Notes: generated by a model not told the origin, from the sequence alone. A stretch of 10,221 nucleotides of DNA from Magnetovibrio sp. (GCA_016763255.1 JAESUA010000137.1:1-10221); one strand, 5' to 3'; counted from the first letter of the stretch, positions 1 to 6,796 are shown. Translations and numbers: made by a program.

Positions 1-1068
1 AACCCGTCGGACTACAACGGCGTTAAAATGACCATCGCAGGCAAGTCGTTTTATGGTCAAGACATTCAGAACTTGGGCCAAGTGGCCGCCGCCGGGGACT
101 TCGAAGACGGCATGGGCAGCGCCATCGAACGCACGGTCTTTGCCGATTATGTCGAACGGGTGTTCAAAGATTATCATGGTGCCAAGGACCTGTGTGTGGC
201 CTGGGACCCGGGCAATGGTGCGGCGGGTGATGTGATCGTCGAGCTGATCAAACGCTTGCCCGGCACCCATCACATCATCAACGCTGAAATTGATGGCACC
301 TTTCCGGCCCATCATCCTGATCCGACGGTCGAAAAGAACCTCGATCAATTGAAGGCCTTGGTGGCGGAAAATAATTGCGATTTGGGCTTTGGTTTTGATG
401 GTGACGGTGACCGCATCGGCGTGATCGACGGTCAGGGCAGGGTGCTTTGGGGCGATCAGATCATGGTTCTGGTGGCGCGTGAAGTACTGGCGGACGAACC
501 CGGTGCGACCATCATCGCCGATGTGAAGGCTTCTCAAGTGTTCATCGATGAGATCACCCGCATGGGCGGCAAGCCGTTGATTTGGAAAACCGGTCATTCT
601 CATATCAAAAGCAAGACGCAAGAAACCGGCGCCCCGTTGGCCGGCGAAATGAGCGCTCATATCTTCTTTAAGCATCGTTATTATGGATTTGACGATGCGG
701 TTTATACCGCGGTTCGCCTGCTCAGTGTGGTGGCCAATGCTCAAGAAAGCCTCGCCGATATGCGCGATGCCATGCCGCAGCTGATCAACACCCCGGAAAT
801 TCGTATCGAGTGTGTAGAAGAGCGTAAATTCGACATCGTCGAAGAGGTGCGTGCACGTCTCAAAACGCAAACCGACATTACCATCAATGAAATCGATGGG
901 GTGCGGGTTAGCACCGATGATGGCTGGTGGCTGCTGCGCGCGTCGAACACCCAAGCGGTGCTGGTGGCGCGTTGCGAAAGCGATACTCAAGAGGGGCTGA
1001 CGCGTCTTAAGGGCTTGCTCAGCGCCCAACTGGCCGCCAGCGGCATCACGCCGCCGGATTTGGGCTAA
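1..1068 (+). CDS. Phosphomannomutase/phosphoglucomutase, 5'-truncated by the window edge
   Basis: This enzyme moves phosphate between C1 and C6 of mannose or glucose, supplying sugar-phosphate precursors for surface polysaccharide; it is cytoplasmic and Mg-dependent. The frame is open from base 1, and the first codons read NPSDYNGVKM. In the family this directly follows the phosphoserine motif T-x-S-H-N-P, so the window begins just after the catalytic Ser-His. Visible motifs are the metal loop DGDGDR (397-414), the sugar-specificity loop GEMSAHIFF (643-669) and the C-terminal phosphate-binding loop RASNTQ (937-954). About 355 residues are present of a usual 450-500; roughly 100 N-terminal residues lie outside. 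The ATG at 28 is internal and not the start. The gene converges on the carboxypeptidase gene with a 34-base gap and no clear terminator. Family assignment is secure; mannose versus glucose preference (AlgC/ManB type) cannot be read from the sequence. Confidence 0.95.
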   Translation, partial: NPSDYNGVKMTIAGKSFYGQDIQNLGQVAAAGDFEDGMGSAIERTVFADYVERVFKDYHGAKDLCVAWDPGNGAAGDVIVELIKRLPGTHHIINAEIDGTFPAHHPDPTVEKNLDQLKALVAENNCDLGFGFDGDGDRIGVIDGQGRVLWGDQIMVLVAREVLADEPGATIIADVKASQVFIDEITRMGGKPLIWKTGHSHIKSKTQETGAPLAGEMSAHIFFKHRYYGFDDAVYTAVRLLSVVANAQESLADMRDAMPQLINTPEIRIECVEERKFDIVEEVRARLKTQTDITINEIDGVRVSTDDGWWLLRASNTQAVLVARCESDTQEGLTRLKGLLSAQLAASGITPPDLG

Positions 1069-1102
1069 TTGCCTGGGGCTGTCTGGCCTTAGAGAGCTGC
1101 GC

Positions 1103-2262
1103 TCAGTTGAGTGAGGCGACTTCCAGCGGTGCCGTCAATTTCAGCGGCATGCAGCCGAATTTTTTCTTTTTCAAGAATTTACAGGCCCGATAAGCCTGTT
1201 TTTTGCTGATCCCCATGACTCGTCCGCGATAAAGCTTGCGGCCGCTCTTCTTGATCAGCGGGGCCACGGTGATGTCGCCGTCGGCAAGGTAAGACGGCGC
1301 AAGGCCAATGGCGCGCATGGCAATTTCATAGGCTGGGTTGTAGGTTTTGTAGGCCCCGATTTGTACGCCCCAAACGGACTTGCCGGTTTTTGTGCGTGGT
1401 TTTGATTTGCTACGTGTCGAGGCCTTGGCTACGGCCATGCTGGGGTTGATCTTGGCCCACCCTTTGTCCAGTAGCTTGACCATATGACGGTTGCGGCTTT
1501 TGGAGTTTTTGGCCCCAAACACCACCCCGATCAGGCGTTTATTGCCGCGTTTGACGCTGGCCACCAAATTAAAGCCCGAAGCCCGGATGTAACCGGTTTT
1601 GATGCCGTCGGTGCCTTCATAGTTGGTCAAAAGCTTGTTGTGGCTCTTATAGGTTTTGCCTGAATATCTAAACTTGGGCTCGGAAAAATAGTGGTAGCGG
1701 TGCGGGAAGTGCATCAGCAGCGCGCGGGCCAGTTTCGACATATCACGCGCAGTGGACAGCTGACCACGATGGGGCAGGCCGGAGGCGTTGCGAAAGGTGG
1801 TGTTCTTCATGCCGAGTGAGCGGGCCTTTGCGGTCATCAGCAAGGCGAACTGACGTTCGGTGCCGCCTAGATGTTCGGCCACCGCGGCAGCAACGTCATT
1901 GGCGGATTTTATGGCCAGGGCGCGGATGGCGTCTTCGACACTCAAGGTGTTGCCAATCTTGATGCCCAGCTTGGACGGTGGTTGGCGCGCCGCGCGGCGC
2001 GACATCATGATACGATCATCCAAGCGCACGCGTTTGTCGTCCAAGGCTTCGAACAACATATAAAGCGTCATCATCTTGGTGAGAGATGCCGGGTAATTGC
2101 GGGTGTCGGCGTTGATTCGTGCAGCACTTCGCCGGTTTGCGCGTCAATCACCAAAGAGGCATATTTGGCGAGAGCGGGGGCGGGGCTCAATAGCGTAGCG
2201 GCAAGCAGGGCCAATGTGGCCAAGCTTAACAGGCGGAGCTTGATGCCTAATGTTGTTCCCAT
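1103..2262 (-). pseudogene. D-alanyl-D-alanine carboxypeptidase (S11, SPOR domain), frameshifted
   Basis: S11 carboxypeptidases (DacA/DacC/DacF type) trim the terminal D-Ala of peptidoglycan stem peptides in the periplasm. Here the gene is split into two overlapping frames. The upstream frame gives a signal peptide (from the ATG at 2262, hydrophobic core, A-L-A cleavage site) and the mature start KYASLVIDAQTGEVLHE, then ends at TGA 2073-2071. The second frame carries the rest from ATG 2074. Inserting one base between 2114 and 2113 restores NADTRNYPASLTK and a 386-residue protein with the catalytic SLTK (Ser60), SAN (about 120-122) and KTG (about 222) motifs. A SPOR domain (about 296-375) would bind denuded glycan at the septum. 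As it stands, neither fragment contains the SxxK serine. No other damage is visible, so this is either a recent mutation or a sequence error. A TTG at 2295 with an upstream AGGGAAG is an alternative start. Confidence 0.85.
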
Positions 2263-2563
2263 TCTGGGCGCGTGGACGTCTGTCTGGGTCCTCAAAGCAC
2301 GAGCTTCCCTTTATCTGCAATTATAAATTCAGACTTTTAATGTTGTGGGGCGGGTTTGATCCAGCCTCCCAAAAGCCCTGCTGACGACCGAGTAACCGCC
2401 ATTTTTGCGGGAAACCGGTGCGGCCGCAAGAGGAAAAGGTGTTTTTCTCCAGGCGGCTAAGCAGATTCTCGCCTGTGTCGCTCTAAGAAACAGTTAACAC
2501 TTGGTCGGTTTTGGGTTGAAAATTGAGAAGGTGTTGAATTTGTTGATGTTTAATGCATAAATT
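2263..2563. other. Intergenic region between carboxypeptidase and phasin genes
   Basis: This is the first part of the roughly 0.45 kb gap between the divergent carboxypeptidase and phasin genes. It holds the carboxypeptidase leader and its possible -10 box, then a GC-rich stretch (about 2341-2470) with no convincing reading frame, and an AT-rich stretch (about 2480-2563) leading into the phasin control region. I see no RNA gene, strong terminator or long repeat here. Short open frames on the minus strand (2483-2757) run across the phasin promoter and lack recognisable protein features, so I do not call them. Confidence 0.6.
2320..2325 (-). promoter_or_regulatory. Possible -10 box for the carboxypeptidase gene
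   Basis: The minus strand reads TATAAT at 2325-2320, about 58 bases upstream of the ATG at 2262 and 25 upstream of the alternative TTG at 2295. No good -35 hexamer lies at 16-18 bp, so this rests on one hexamer in an AT-rich patch. Confidence 0.3.
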
Positions 2564-2604
2564 GTGCAGTGCAATAAAAGTGTTTGACTTATGCTGCACT
2601 GCAC
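2564..2604 (+). promoter_or_regulatory. Inverted TGC-rich operator pair, putative PhaR sites of the phasin gene
   Basis: GTGCAGTGCA (2564-2573) and its exact reverse complement TGCACTGCAC (2595-2604) are separated by 21 bp, so their centres are 31 bp apart, close to three helical turns. Each copy contains the near-palindrome TGCA-N-TGCA. PhaR, the PHA-responsive repressor of alphaproteobacterial phasin genes, is known to bind TGC-rich sites upstream of phaP. The downstream copy lies in the spacer of the proposed phasin promoter, a typical place for a repressor. The inverted pair is seen directly; its assignment to PhaR is inference from the adjacent phasin gene. Confidence 0.6.
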
Positions 2605-2612
2605 CATAGATT
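2584..2612 (+). promoter_or_regulatory. Putative sigma-70 promoter of the phasin gene
   Basis: A -35 hexamer TTGACT (2584-2589) is followed by a 17-bp spacer and a -10 hexamer TAGATT (2607-2612). Transcription would start near 2619 and give a leader of about 100 bases. That leader contains a small 5-bp hairpin, GGAGC (2665-2669) with GCTCC (2681-2685). The second TGC-rich operator sits inside the spacer, which fits repression by promoter occlusion. Confidence 0.5.
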
Positions 2613-2717
2613 TCATTCGTACACCGGCCCTTGACGCGTAAACCAAGGTTCGCATGTCGCAGACGGAGCATTGGGTAGACGCTCCCCTGATTCCACAGTT
2701 TTTAGGAGTGATGAGTG

Positions 2718-3206
2718 ATGAGCAGCAAGAAAAAATCCGACGCCGCGACCAGCGCAATCGACGCCGCCGCAGAAAATTTTGAAGCCACCGCCGATATGAT
2801 CAAAGACGGCCTGGATGCCGCCATCAAAGCCACCACCGAGCAGGCCAAATCTGTTCAGGCTTTTGAAGGCACCGAATTCCCCGGCCGTGAAAATTTCGAT
2901 GCCGCCATCAAAGCCGGCGAAGCATATGTGGCCGGAATGCAAGAACTGAACAATTTGTTCTTCAAGACCGCCAAGGCAGCCGTGCGTTTCAACACCGACG
3001 CTGCCAAGACCCTTACCGAGTGCAAGACCCCGGAAGAAATCTCCCAGGCGCAGATGAAACTGGCCCAATCCAGTTTCGAAACGGCAGTTGAAGCCAGCAC
3101 CACCCTTAGCCAAGCCGCAATGAAAGTTGCCGGTGATGTGAGCGAACCGCTCACCAGCAAGCTCGGCACGGCTTACAACGACCTCGTATCCAAGACTGCT
3201 GCCTGA
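2718..3206 (+). CDS. Phasin family protein (PHA granule-associated)
   Basis: Phasins coat polyhydroxyalkanoate granules in the cytoplasm, controlling their size and number and sometimes recruiting other granule proteins. The 162-residue product is Ala/Lys/Glu-rich and predicted almost wholly helical, with no signal peptide or membrane segment. A central stretch around residues 45-110 (FEGTEFPGRENFDAAIKAGE, then AYVAGMQELNNLFFKTAKAA) resembles the Phasin_2 family core, and length and composition fit. I chose ATG 2718 because AGGAG (2704-2708) lies 9 bases upstream; a GTG at 2715 would add one residue. The gene appears monocistronic, with its own promoter and TGC-rich operators upstream and a strong terminator downstream. 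Family assignment is firm; which PHA operon it serves is not visible, as no phaC, phaR or depolymerase gene is in the window. Confidence 0.88.
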   Translation: MSSKKKSDAATSAIDAAAENFEATADMIKDGLDAAIKATTEQAKSVQAFEGTEFPGRENFDAAIKAGEAYVAGMQELNNLFFKTAKAAVRFNTDAAKTLTECKTPEEISQAQMKLAQSSFETAVEASTTLSQAAMKVAGDVSEPLTSKLGTAYNDLVSKTAA

Positions 3207-3249
3207 TCACTCACCTCCCCAATACCCCTTACAGGCAGCGATACCTTAA

Positions 3250-3280
3250 GGCCCGGTGGTTTTCCACCGGGCCATTTTTT
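3250..3280 (+). terminator. Rho-independent terminator of the phasin gene
   Basis: A perfect 10-bp GC-rich stem, GGCCCGGTGG (3250-3259) with CCACCGGGCC (3264-3273), closes a TTTT loop and is followed after one A by six T (3275-3280). It lies 43 bases after the phasin stop codon. This is a textbook intrinsic terminator for plus-strand transcription. Confidence 0.93.
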
Positions 3281-3379
3281 CTGTGTAAACAGCACCCCTG
3301 CTAAATTTTATCGGTGTGCATGATCTCGACCAGTTGAGTGACGAAGCGCACGTCGTTTGCGTTAATCCACCTTAAATAT

Positions 3380-3411
3380 CAAAATATTAGGCCGATATTT
3401 TGTTTTTTTTT
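3380..3411 (+). terminator. AT-rich hairpin plus T-run, terminator-like
   Basis: CAAAATAT (3380-3387) pairs with ATATTTTG (3395-3402) around a 7-base loop and is followed directly by nine T (3403-3411). The shape is that of an intrinsic terminator, but the 8-bp stem has only one G-C pair. No plus-strand gene precedes it after the phasin terminator at 3250-3280, so it could end an unannotated short transcript, back up the phasin terminator, or be chance in an AT-rich patch. Confidence 0.35.
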
Positions 3412-3470
3412 ATACATCAGGGCTGGTGTTTTCGTTTGCCCCACCCCAAGTTCTTTTTGAAAGTTGAGCG

Positions 3471-3493
3471 GGGGCCGATTTTACGGCCCCTTT
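3471..3493 (+). other. GC-rich hairpin upstream of clpS
   Basis: GGGGCCG (3471-3477) pairs perfectly with CGGCCCC (3484-3490) around a 6-base loop, followed by only three T. It could be a weak intrinsic terminator for a transcript entering from upstream, or a structured element overlapping the -35 region of the clpS promoter. The hairpin is plain; its role is uncertain. Confidence 0.45.
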
Positions 3494-3508
3494 CGTTCGC
3501 GCTATCAT
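3480..3508 (+). promoter_or_regulatory. Possible clpS-clpA promoter
   Basis: TTTACG (3480-3485), a 17-bp spacer and TATCAT (3503-3508) form a moderate sigma-70-like match about 57 bases upstream of the clpS start. The -35 hexamer falls inside the hairpin at 3471-3490, which could matter for regulation or argue against the assignment. I see no clear heat-shock (sigma-32) consensus. Confidence 0.35.
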
Positions 3509-3564
3509 GTAGATGGTGAGAAGATTCCCGTCTTTGGGATGACGCACAGCGGAGGCCCTAACTC

Positions 3565-3912
3565 GTGAGCAATAACAATACCCCCGGACAAAATGGTGGC
3601 GGACGTGATGATGACGGTAATACCGGTGTCGTCCTGAAGACTCGCGTAAAAACCAAAAAACCGTCTATGTATAAAGTGTTGATGCTGAACGACGATTACA
3701 CCCCGATGGAATTCGTGGTGCACATTTTGGAACATATCTTCAACAAGAACCAAGATGAAGCGACCACCATCATGCTGCATGTGCACCAAAAAGGAGTCGG
3801 GGTCTGTGGGGTCTTCACCTATGAGGTGGCGGAAACCAAAGCCGGCCAAGTGATGGACTTGGCACGCCACAATCAACATCCTTTGCAGTGCACAATTGAA
3901 AAAGATGCCTAA
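3565..3912 (+). CDS. clpS: ATP-dependent Clp protease adaptor ClpS
   Basis: ClpS binds proteins with destabilising N-terminal residues (Leu, Phe, Tyr, Trp) and delivers them to ClpA for degradation by ClpAP; it is cytoplasmic. The 115-residue product has a flexible Gly/Asn/Asp-rich N-terminal arm (residues 1-30), which in the family engages the ClpA pore, then the conserved core. The substrate pocket is intact: N42-D43-D44-Y45-T46-P47-M48-E49, and H74 in LHVHQKG, matching Asn34, Asp35, Asp36, the gating Met40 and His66 of the E. coli protein. The C-terminal core [15 protein letters not shown] is also canonical. The start is GTG 3565, supported by GGAGG (3551-3555) 9 bases upstream. clpA follows after 57 bases on the same strand, as is usual, so the two are probably cotranscribed. 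Many alphaproteobacteria have two ClpS paralogues; clpA linkage suggests this is the main one. Confidence 0.96.
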   Translation: MSNNNTPGQNGGGRDDDGNTGVVLKTRVKTKKPSMYKVLMLNDDYTPMEFVVHILEHIFNKNQDEATTIMLHVHQKGVGVCGVFTYEVAETKAGQVMDLARHNQHPLQCTIEKDA

Positions 3913-3969
3913 ATAAAGAAGACCAAGACTTTAAATGCGCGCCCAATAATAAGCGGAGGACCAAACCCC

Positions 3970-6339
3970 ATGTTGTCCCGGAATTTAGAACAGACTTTGC
4001 ATCGTGCGCTGAACATTGCCGGTGAATACCGCCATGAATTTGCGACGTTGGAGCACCTTTTACTGTCCTTGGTTGACGATCCAGACGCCATTTCGGTGTT
4101 GCGCGCCTGTGATGTGGACCTCGACAAGGTGCAAAAGGATATTTCCAATTTCCTGGAAAATGAACTGGTCTTGCCGGTTCTCGACGGCCTTGAAGATCCC
4201 AAGCCGACCTCGGGTTTTCAACGGGTGATCCAGCGAGCGATCATCCATGTACAGTCGTCGGGGCGCGAAGAGGTCACCGGGGCGAACGTTTTGGTGGCGC
4301 TGTTTTCCGAACGCGAGTCCCACGCCGTTTATTTCCTTCAAGAACAGGACATGACGCGCCTGGACGCGGTTAATTACATCAGCCACGGCATGGCCAAGGC
4401 CCCGGGGGCCTCCGAAGAGCGCTTGGTCACCGGTGCGGCCGAAGACATGGATGAAGAAGGCGAGGTCAAAAAGGGCCAAGAAGCCCTGGAGGCCTACTGC
4501 GTAAACCTCAATGAAAAGGCCCATGCGGGCAAAATTGATCCGTTGATCGGGCGCAGCAATGAAATCGATCGCACCATCCAGGTGTTGTGCCGCCGGACCA
4601 AAAACAATCCTCTGTATGTCGGTGATCCGGGCGTCGGAAAAACCGCCATCGCCGAAGGTCTGGCGCGCCGCATCATCGAAAAAGATGTGCCCGAAGTGCT
4701 CCATGACGCCGTCATTTGGGCGCTCGACATGGGGTCATTATTGGCCGGGACGCGTTACCGCGGCGATTTTGAAGAACGCCTCAAAGCGGTGATCAAGGAG
4801 CTCGAAGCGGCACCCGAAAACGTGTTGTTTATCGATGAAATCCACACCGTGATCGGTGCCGGTGCGACCTCTGGTGGGTCGATGGATGCCTCCAACATCC
4901 TCAAACCGTCCTTGGCATCGGGCGGACTGCGCTGCATGGGCTCGACCACCTATAAGGAATATCGCAACCATTTTGAAAAAGATCGCGCCCTGGTGCGTCG
5001 TTTCCAAAAAATCGATATTTATGAGCCCTCGGTCGAAGACACGGTGAAGATCCTCAAGGGTCTCAAACCCTATTACGAAGAGCATCATAAGGTGCGCTAT
5101 ACCGACGCGGCGATCCGTTCCGCGGTGGAACTGGCGGCGCGCTACATCAATGATCGTAAATTGCCCGACAAAGCCATTGACGTGATCGATGAGGTTGGCG
5201 CATCGCGCATGCTGGTGCCCGCCAACAAGCGTAAGAAGACCGTTTCGGTGAAAGACGTGGAAGCCGTGGTGGCCATGATTGCACGCATCCCGCCGAAAAG
5301 CGTTTCCAGCGATGATGCCAAAGTTCTCAAACACTTGGATCGCGACCTACAGCGCATGGTTTATGGTCAAGATAAGGCCATCACGGCGCTTTCGGGGTCC
5401 ATCAAGCTGGCCCGGGCGGGTTTGCGTGAACCCAATAAGCCGATTGGGTCGTATTTGTTTTCCGGCCCAACCGGGGTCGGCAAGACCGAGGTTGCACGCC
5501 AGTTGGCCATGACCATGGGCGTGGAGTTGGTGCGCTTTGACATGTCGGAATACATGGAACGTCACTCGGTCTCGCGCTTGATCGGTGCCCCACCGGGCTA
5601 TGTCGGCTTTGAACAGGGCGGCCTGCTCACCGATGCGGTGGACCAGCAACCCCACTGCGTTTTGTTGTTGGATGAAATCGAAAAGGCTCACCCGGATCTG
5701 TTCAACATCTTGTTGCAGGTGATGGATCACGGCAAGCTGACCGACAACAACGGCAAGTCTATCGATTTTCGCAATGTGGTTTTGATTATGACCACCAACG
5801 CGGGCGCGGCCGATCTGGCCAAGGCGGCCATTGGGTTTGAACGCGAAGAACGCGAAGGCGACGATAAAGAAGCCATCGAAAAGATGTTCACGCCGGAGTT
5901 TCGCAATCGCCTGGATTCCATCATCGGCTTTGCCAATTTATCGCCCGAGGTCATGTCCAAGGTGGTCGACAAATTCATCATGGAATTGGAAGTGCAATTG
6001 GCCGAGCGCAACGTCACCATCGAGCTTACAGATGAAGCGCGTGGGTGGCTGGCCAAGAAGGGCTACAGCCGCCATTTTGGGGCTCGCCCGTTAAGCCGCG
6101 TGATCCAAGAACACATCAAACGCCCGTTGTCCGAAGAACTTCTGTTCGGCAAATTGGTGTCTGGCGGTGTGGCCCATGTCAAGGTGGTGGAGGCCAAGTT
6201 GGCCTTTGATTACCAAGCGCCAAAACCCAATCCCAAGCCCCCGAAAAAGGGCCCAGCTAAGAACGGTGGCAAAGATGGCACCAAGGGTGGCTTGCCGGTC
6301 AAGGCCGGGCGGTCCCCAGTCCCGGCGGTGGTGAAGTAA
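3970..6339 (+). CDS. clpA: ATP-dependent Clp protease ATP-binding subunit ClpA
   Basis: ClpA is a hexameric AAA+ unfoldase that recognises substrates directly or through ClpS and threads them into the ClpP peptidase. The 789-residue product shows the N-terminal ClpS-binding repeats (about 1-145), an acidic linker (about 155-175), D1 with Walker A GDPGVGKT (218-225), Walker B VLFIDE (285-290) and pore loop RYRGDFEER (262-270), then D2 with GPTGVGKT (499-506), pore loop GYVGFEQGG (543-551), VLLLDEIEKAH (564-574) and sensor-2 region GARPLSR (704-710). IGF at 621-623 is the ClpP-docking tripeptide, which separates ClpA from ClpB-type disaggregases. ATG 3970 has GCGGAGGA 9 bases upstream. Residues about 750-789 form a Pro/Lys/Gly-rich tail; the E. 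coli protein has 758 residues and lacks it. clpP is not in the window. Confidence 0.97.
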   Translation: MLSRNLEQTLHRALNIAGEYRHEFATLEHLLLSLVDDPDAISVLRACDVDLDKVQKDISNFLENELVLPVLDGLEDPKPTSGFQRVIQRAIIHVQSSGREEVTGANVLVALFSERESHAVYFLQEQDMTRLDAVNYISHGMAKAPGASEERLVTGAAEDMDEEGEVKKGQEALEAYCVNLNEKAHAGKIDPLIGRSNEIDRTIQVLCRRTKNNPLYVGDPGVGKTAIAEGLARRIIEKDVPEVLHDAVIWALDMGSLLAGTRYRGDFEERLKAVIKELEAAPENVLFIDEIHTVIGAGATSGGSMDASNILKPSLASGGLRCMGSTTYKEYRNHFEKDRALVRRFQKIDIYEPSVEDTVKILKGLKPYYEEHHKVRYTDAAIRSAVELAARYINDRKLPDKAIDVIDEVGASRMLVPANKRKKTVSVKDVEAVVAMIARIPPKSVSSDDAKVLKHLDRDLQRMVYGQDKAITALSGSIKLARAGLREPNKPIGSYLFSGPTGVGKTEVARQLAMTMGVELVRFDMSEYMERHSVSRLIGAPPGYVGFEQGGLLTDAVDQQPHCVLLLDEIEKAHPDLFNILLQVMDHGKLTDNNGKSIDFRNVVLIMTTNAGAADLAKAAIGFEREEREGDDKEAIEKMFTPEFRNRLDSIIGFANLSPEVMSKVVDKFIMELEVQLAERNVTIELTDEARGWLAKKGYSRHFGARPLSRVIQEHIKRPLSEELLFGKLVSGGVAHVKVVEAKLAFDYQAPKPNPKPPKKGPAKNGGKDGTKGGLPVKAGRSPVPAVVK

Positions 6340-6398
6340 GTTTGACCTGAGCCAGCTCATTTCGGGCGTTATTAATTTCCTCCATAAAGTTCACAAAC

Positions 6399-6429
6399 CC
6401 TTCCGCTTTGCGTTCTGCAAAGGGGGAGG
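6399..6429 (+). other. Stable hairpin downstream of clpA
   Basis: CCTTCCGCTTTGC (6399-6411) pairs with GCAAAGGGGGAGG (6417-6429) around a 5-base loop, giving 12 pairs out of 13 including one G-U. No T-run follows on either strand, so it is not a classical intrinsic terminator. It may protect the 3' end of the clpA message or act with Rho. Confidence 0.5.
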
Positions 6430-6524
6430 AAAGTGATCTCTGCCTATGTTTGACGCTAAATACTGTCACTAATGTGTTGTAATTATTGAAAATATGCACA
6501 TTTTTCATCTCCTGCCTCATCTTG

Positions 6525-6555
6525 GCGTACCTCTTGCGTTATTCAAGATGTACGC
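6525..6555 (+). promoter_or_regulatory. Long inverted repeat in the leader of the small protein gene
   Basis: GCGTACCTCTTG (6525-6536) and CAAGATGTACGC (6544-6555) pair at 11 of 12 positions around a 7-base loop. This is either a stable RNA hairpin or a 31-bp operator for a dimeric regulator. It ends about 53 bases before the start codon at 6609, ahead of a second inverted repeat. Confidence 0.5.
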
Positions 6556-6563
6556 GAACGTCG

Positions 6564-6586
6564 GCGATGTTTTTTGCGATCATCGC
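6564..6586 (+). promoter_or_regulatory. Alternative-pairing repeat before the small protein start
   Basis: GCGATG (6564-6569) can pair with CATCGC (6581-6586). A second GCGAT (6576-6580) abuts the same partner, forming GCGAT-C-ATCGC, which can pair between strands or molecules but is too tight for a hairpin. The element ends 10 bases before the Shine-Dalgarno sequence. Short arms leave its function uncertain. Confidence 0.35.
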
Positions 6587-6608
6587 GGGCCTGAACGGAG
6601 GAAAGATC

Positions 6609-6782
6609 ATGAGTATGGATAATTACAAAGGACGTAAGTTTAACGCCAACCACCAGCTGGCGATCTTGCTGACGCGTCACCTCGGCTGGGATGGTGCTCG
6701 GCGTGAAGCCCGGCGTAATGGATGGAGTGGTGTTTTGATGGCGTTGAACGAACAAAACGCGATCATCACCTTACCGCACTAA
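6609..6782 (+). CDS. Small basic hypothetical protein, 57 residues
   Basis: I do not recognise this family. The product is 57 residues, soluble and rich in Arg/Lys (RREARRNGW near residues 31-39), with an N-terminal YKGRKFNANHQLAILLTRHL segment and a C-terminal NAIITLPH. It has no signal peptide or cysteine. The start at ATG 6609 is well supported by GGAGGA (6597-6602) 6 bases upstream, better than any start in the open frame upstream (TTG 6486, ATG 6567). The frame has ordinary coding composition and ends at TAA 6780-6782. The gene sits between clpA and a tandem-repeat array, behind a leader with two inverted repeats, which suggests regulated expression. The basic, probably helical middle could bind nucleic acid or a protein partner; that is inference only. 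Confidence 0.72.
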   Translation: MSMDNYKGRKFNANHQLAILLTRHLGWDGARREARRNGWSGVLMALNEQNAIITLPH

Positions 6783-6796
6783 CAAGCTCATGCGCC

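Larger units (their letters stand above)
3281..3564. other. Intergenic region between phasin terminator and clpS
   Basis: This roughly 280-base stretch holds no complete gene. On the minus strand 3301-3378 is open for 25 codons ending in TAG, with coding-like sense (VRFVTQLVEIMHTDKI at the C-terminus) but no usable start; it may be the tail of a lost gene. An AT-rich hairpin with a T-run follows at 3380-3411, a GC-rich hairpin at 3471-3490, and the clpS promoter region and leader after that. Confidence 0.6.
6340..6608. other. Region after clpA: leader of the 57-residue protein gene
   Basis: This 269-base gap holds no confident gene. It contains a stable hairpin about 60 bases after clpA (6399-6429), a possible -35-like TTGACG (6450-6455) without a matching -10, and two inverted repeats (6525-6555 and 6564-6586) before the ribosome binding site of the small downstream gene. 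The downstream frame stays open back to about 6486 and would encode a hydrophobic leader, but no ribosome binding site supports starts in that part. Confidence 0.55.

Noticed and set aside
2071..2118. Programmed -1 ribosomal frameshift in the carboxypeptidase gene
   Set aside because: The zero-frame codons here (TCA ACG CCG ACA CCC GCA ATT ...) offer no X-XXY-YYZ slippery heptamer, and no downstream stimulatory structure is evident; a mutation or sequence error is simpler.
2613..3113. Long minus-strand frame opposite the phasin gene (Gly/Phe-rich)
   Set aside because: It is the reverse complement of Ala/Lys/Glu-rich phasin codons and has no independent start signal or family match.
6299..6520. 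Minus-strand frame overlapping the clpA 3' end, with protein-like sense (KAEGFVNFMEEINNARNELA)
   Set aside because: It lacks a supported start, overlaps the clpA coding sequence and the hairpin at 6399-6429, and matches no family I know. The protein-like look is probably partly chance.
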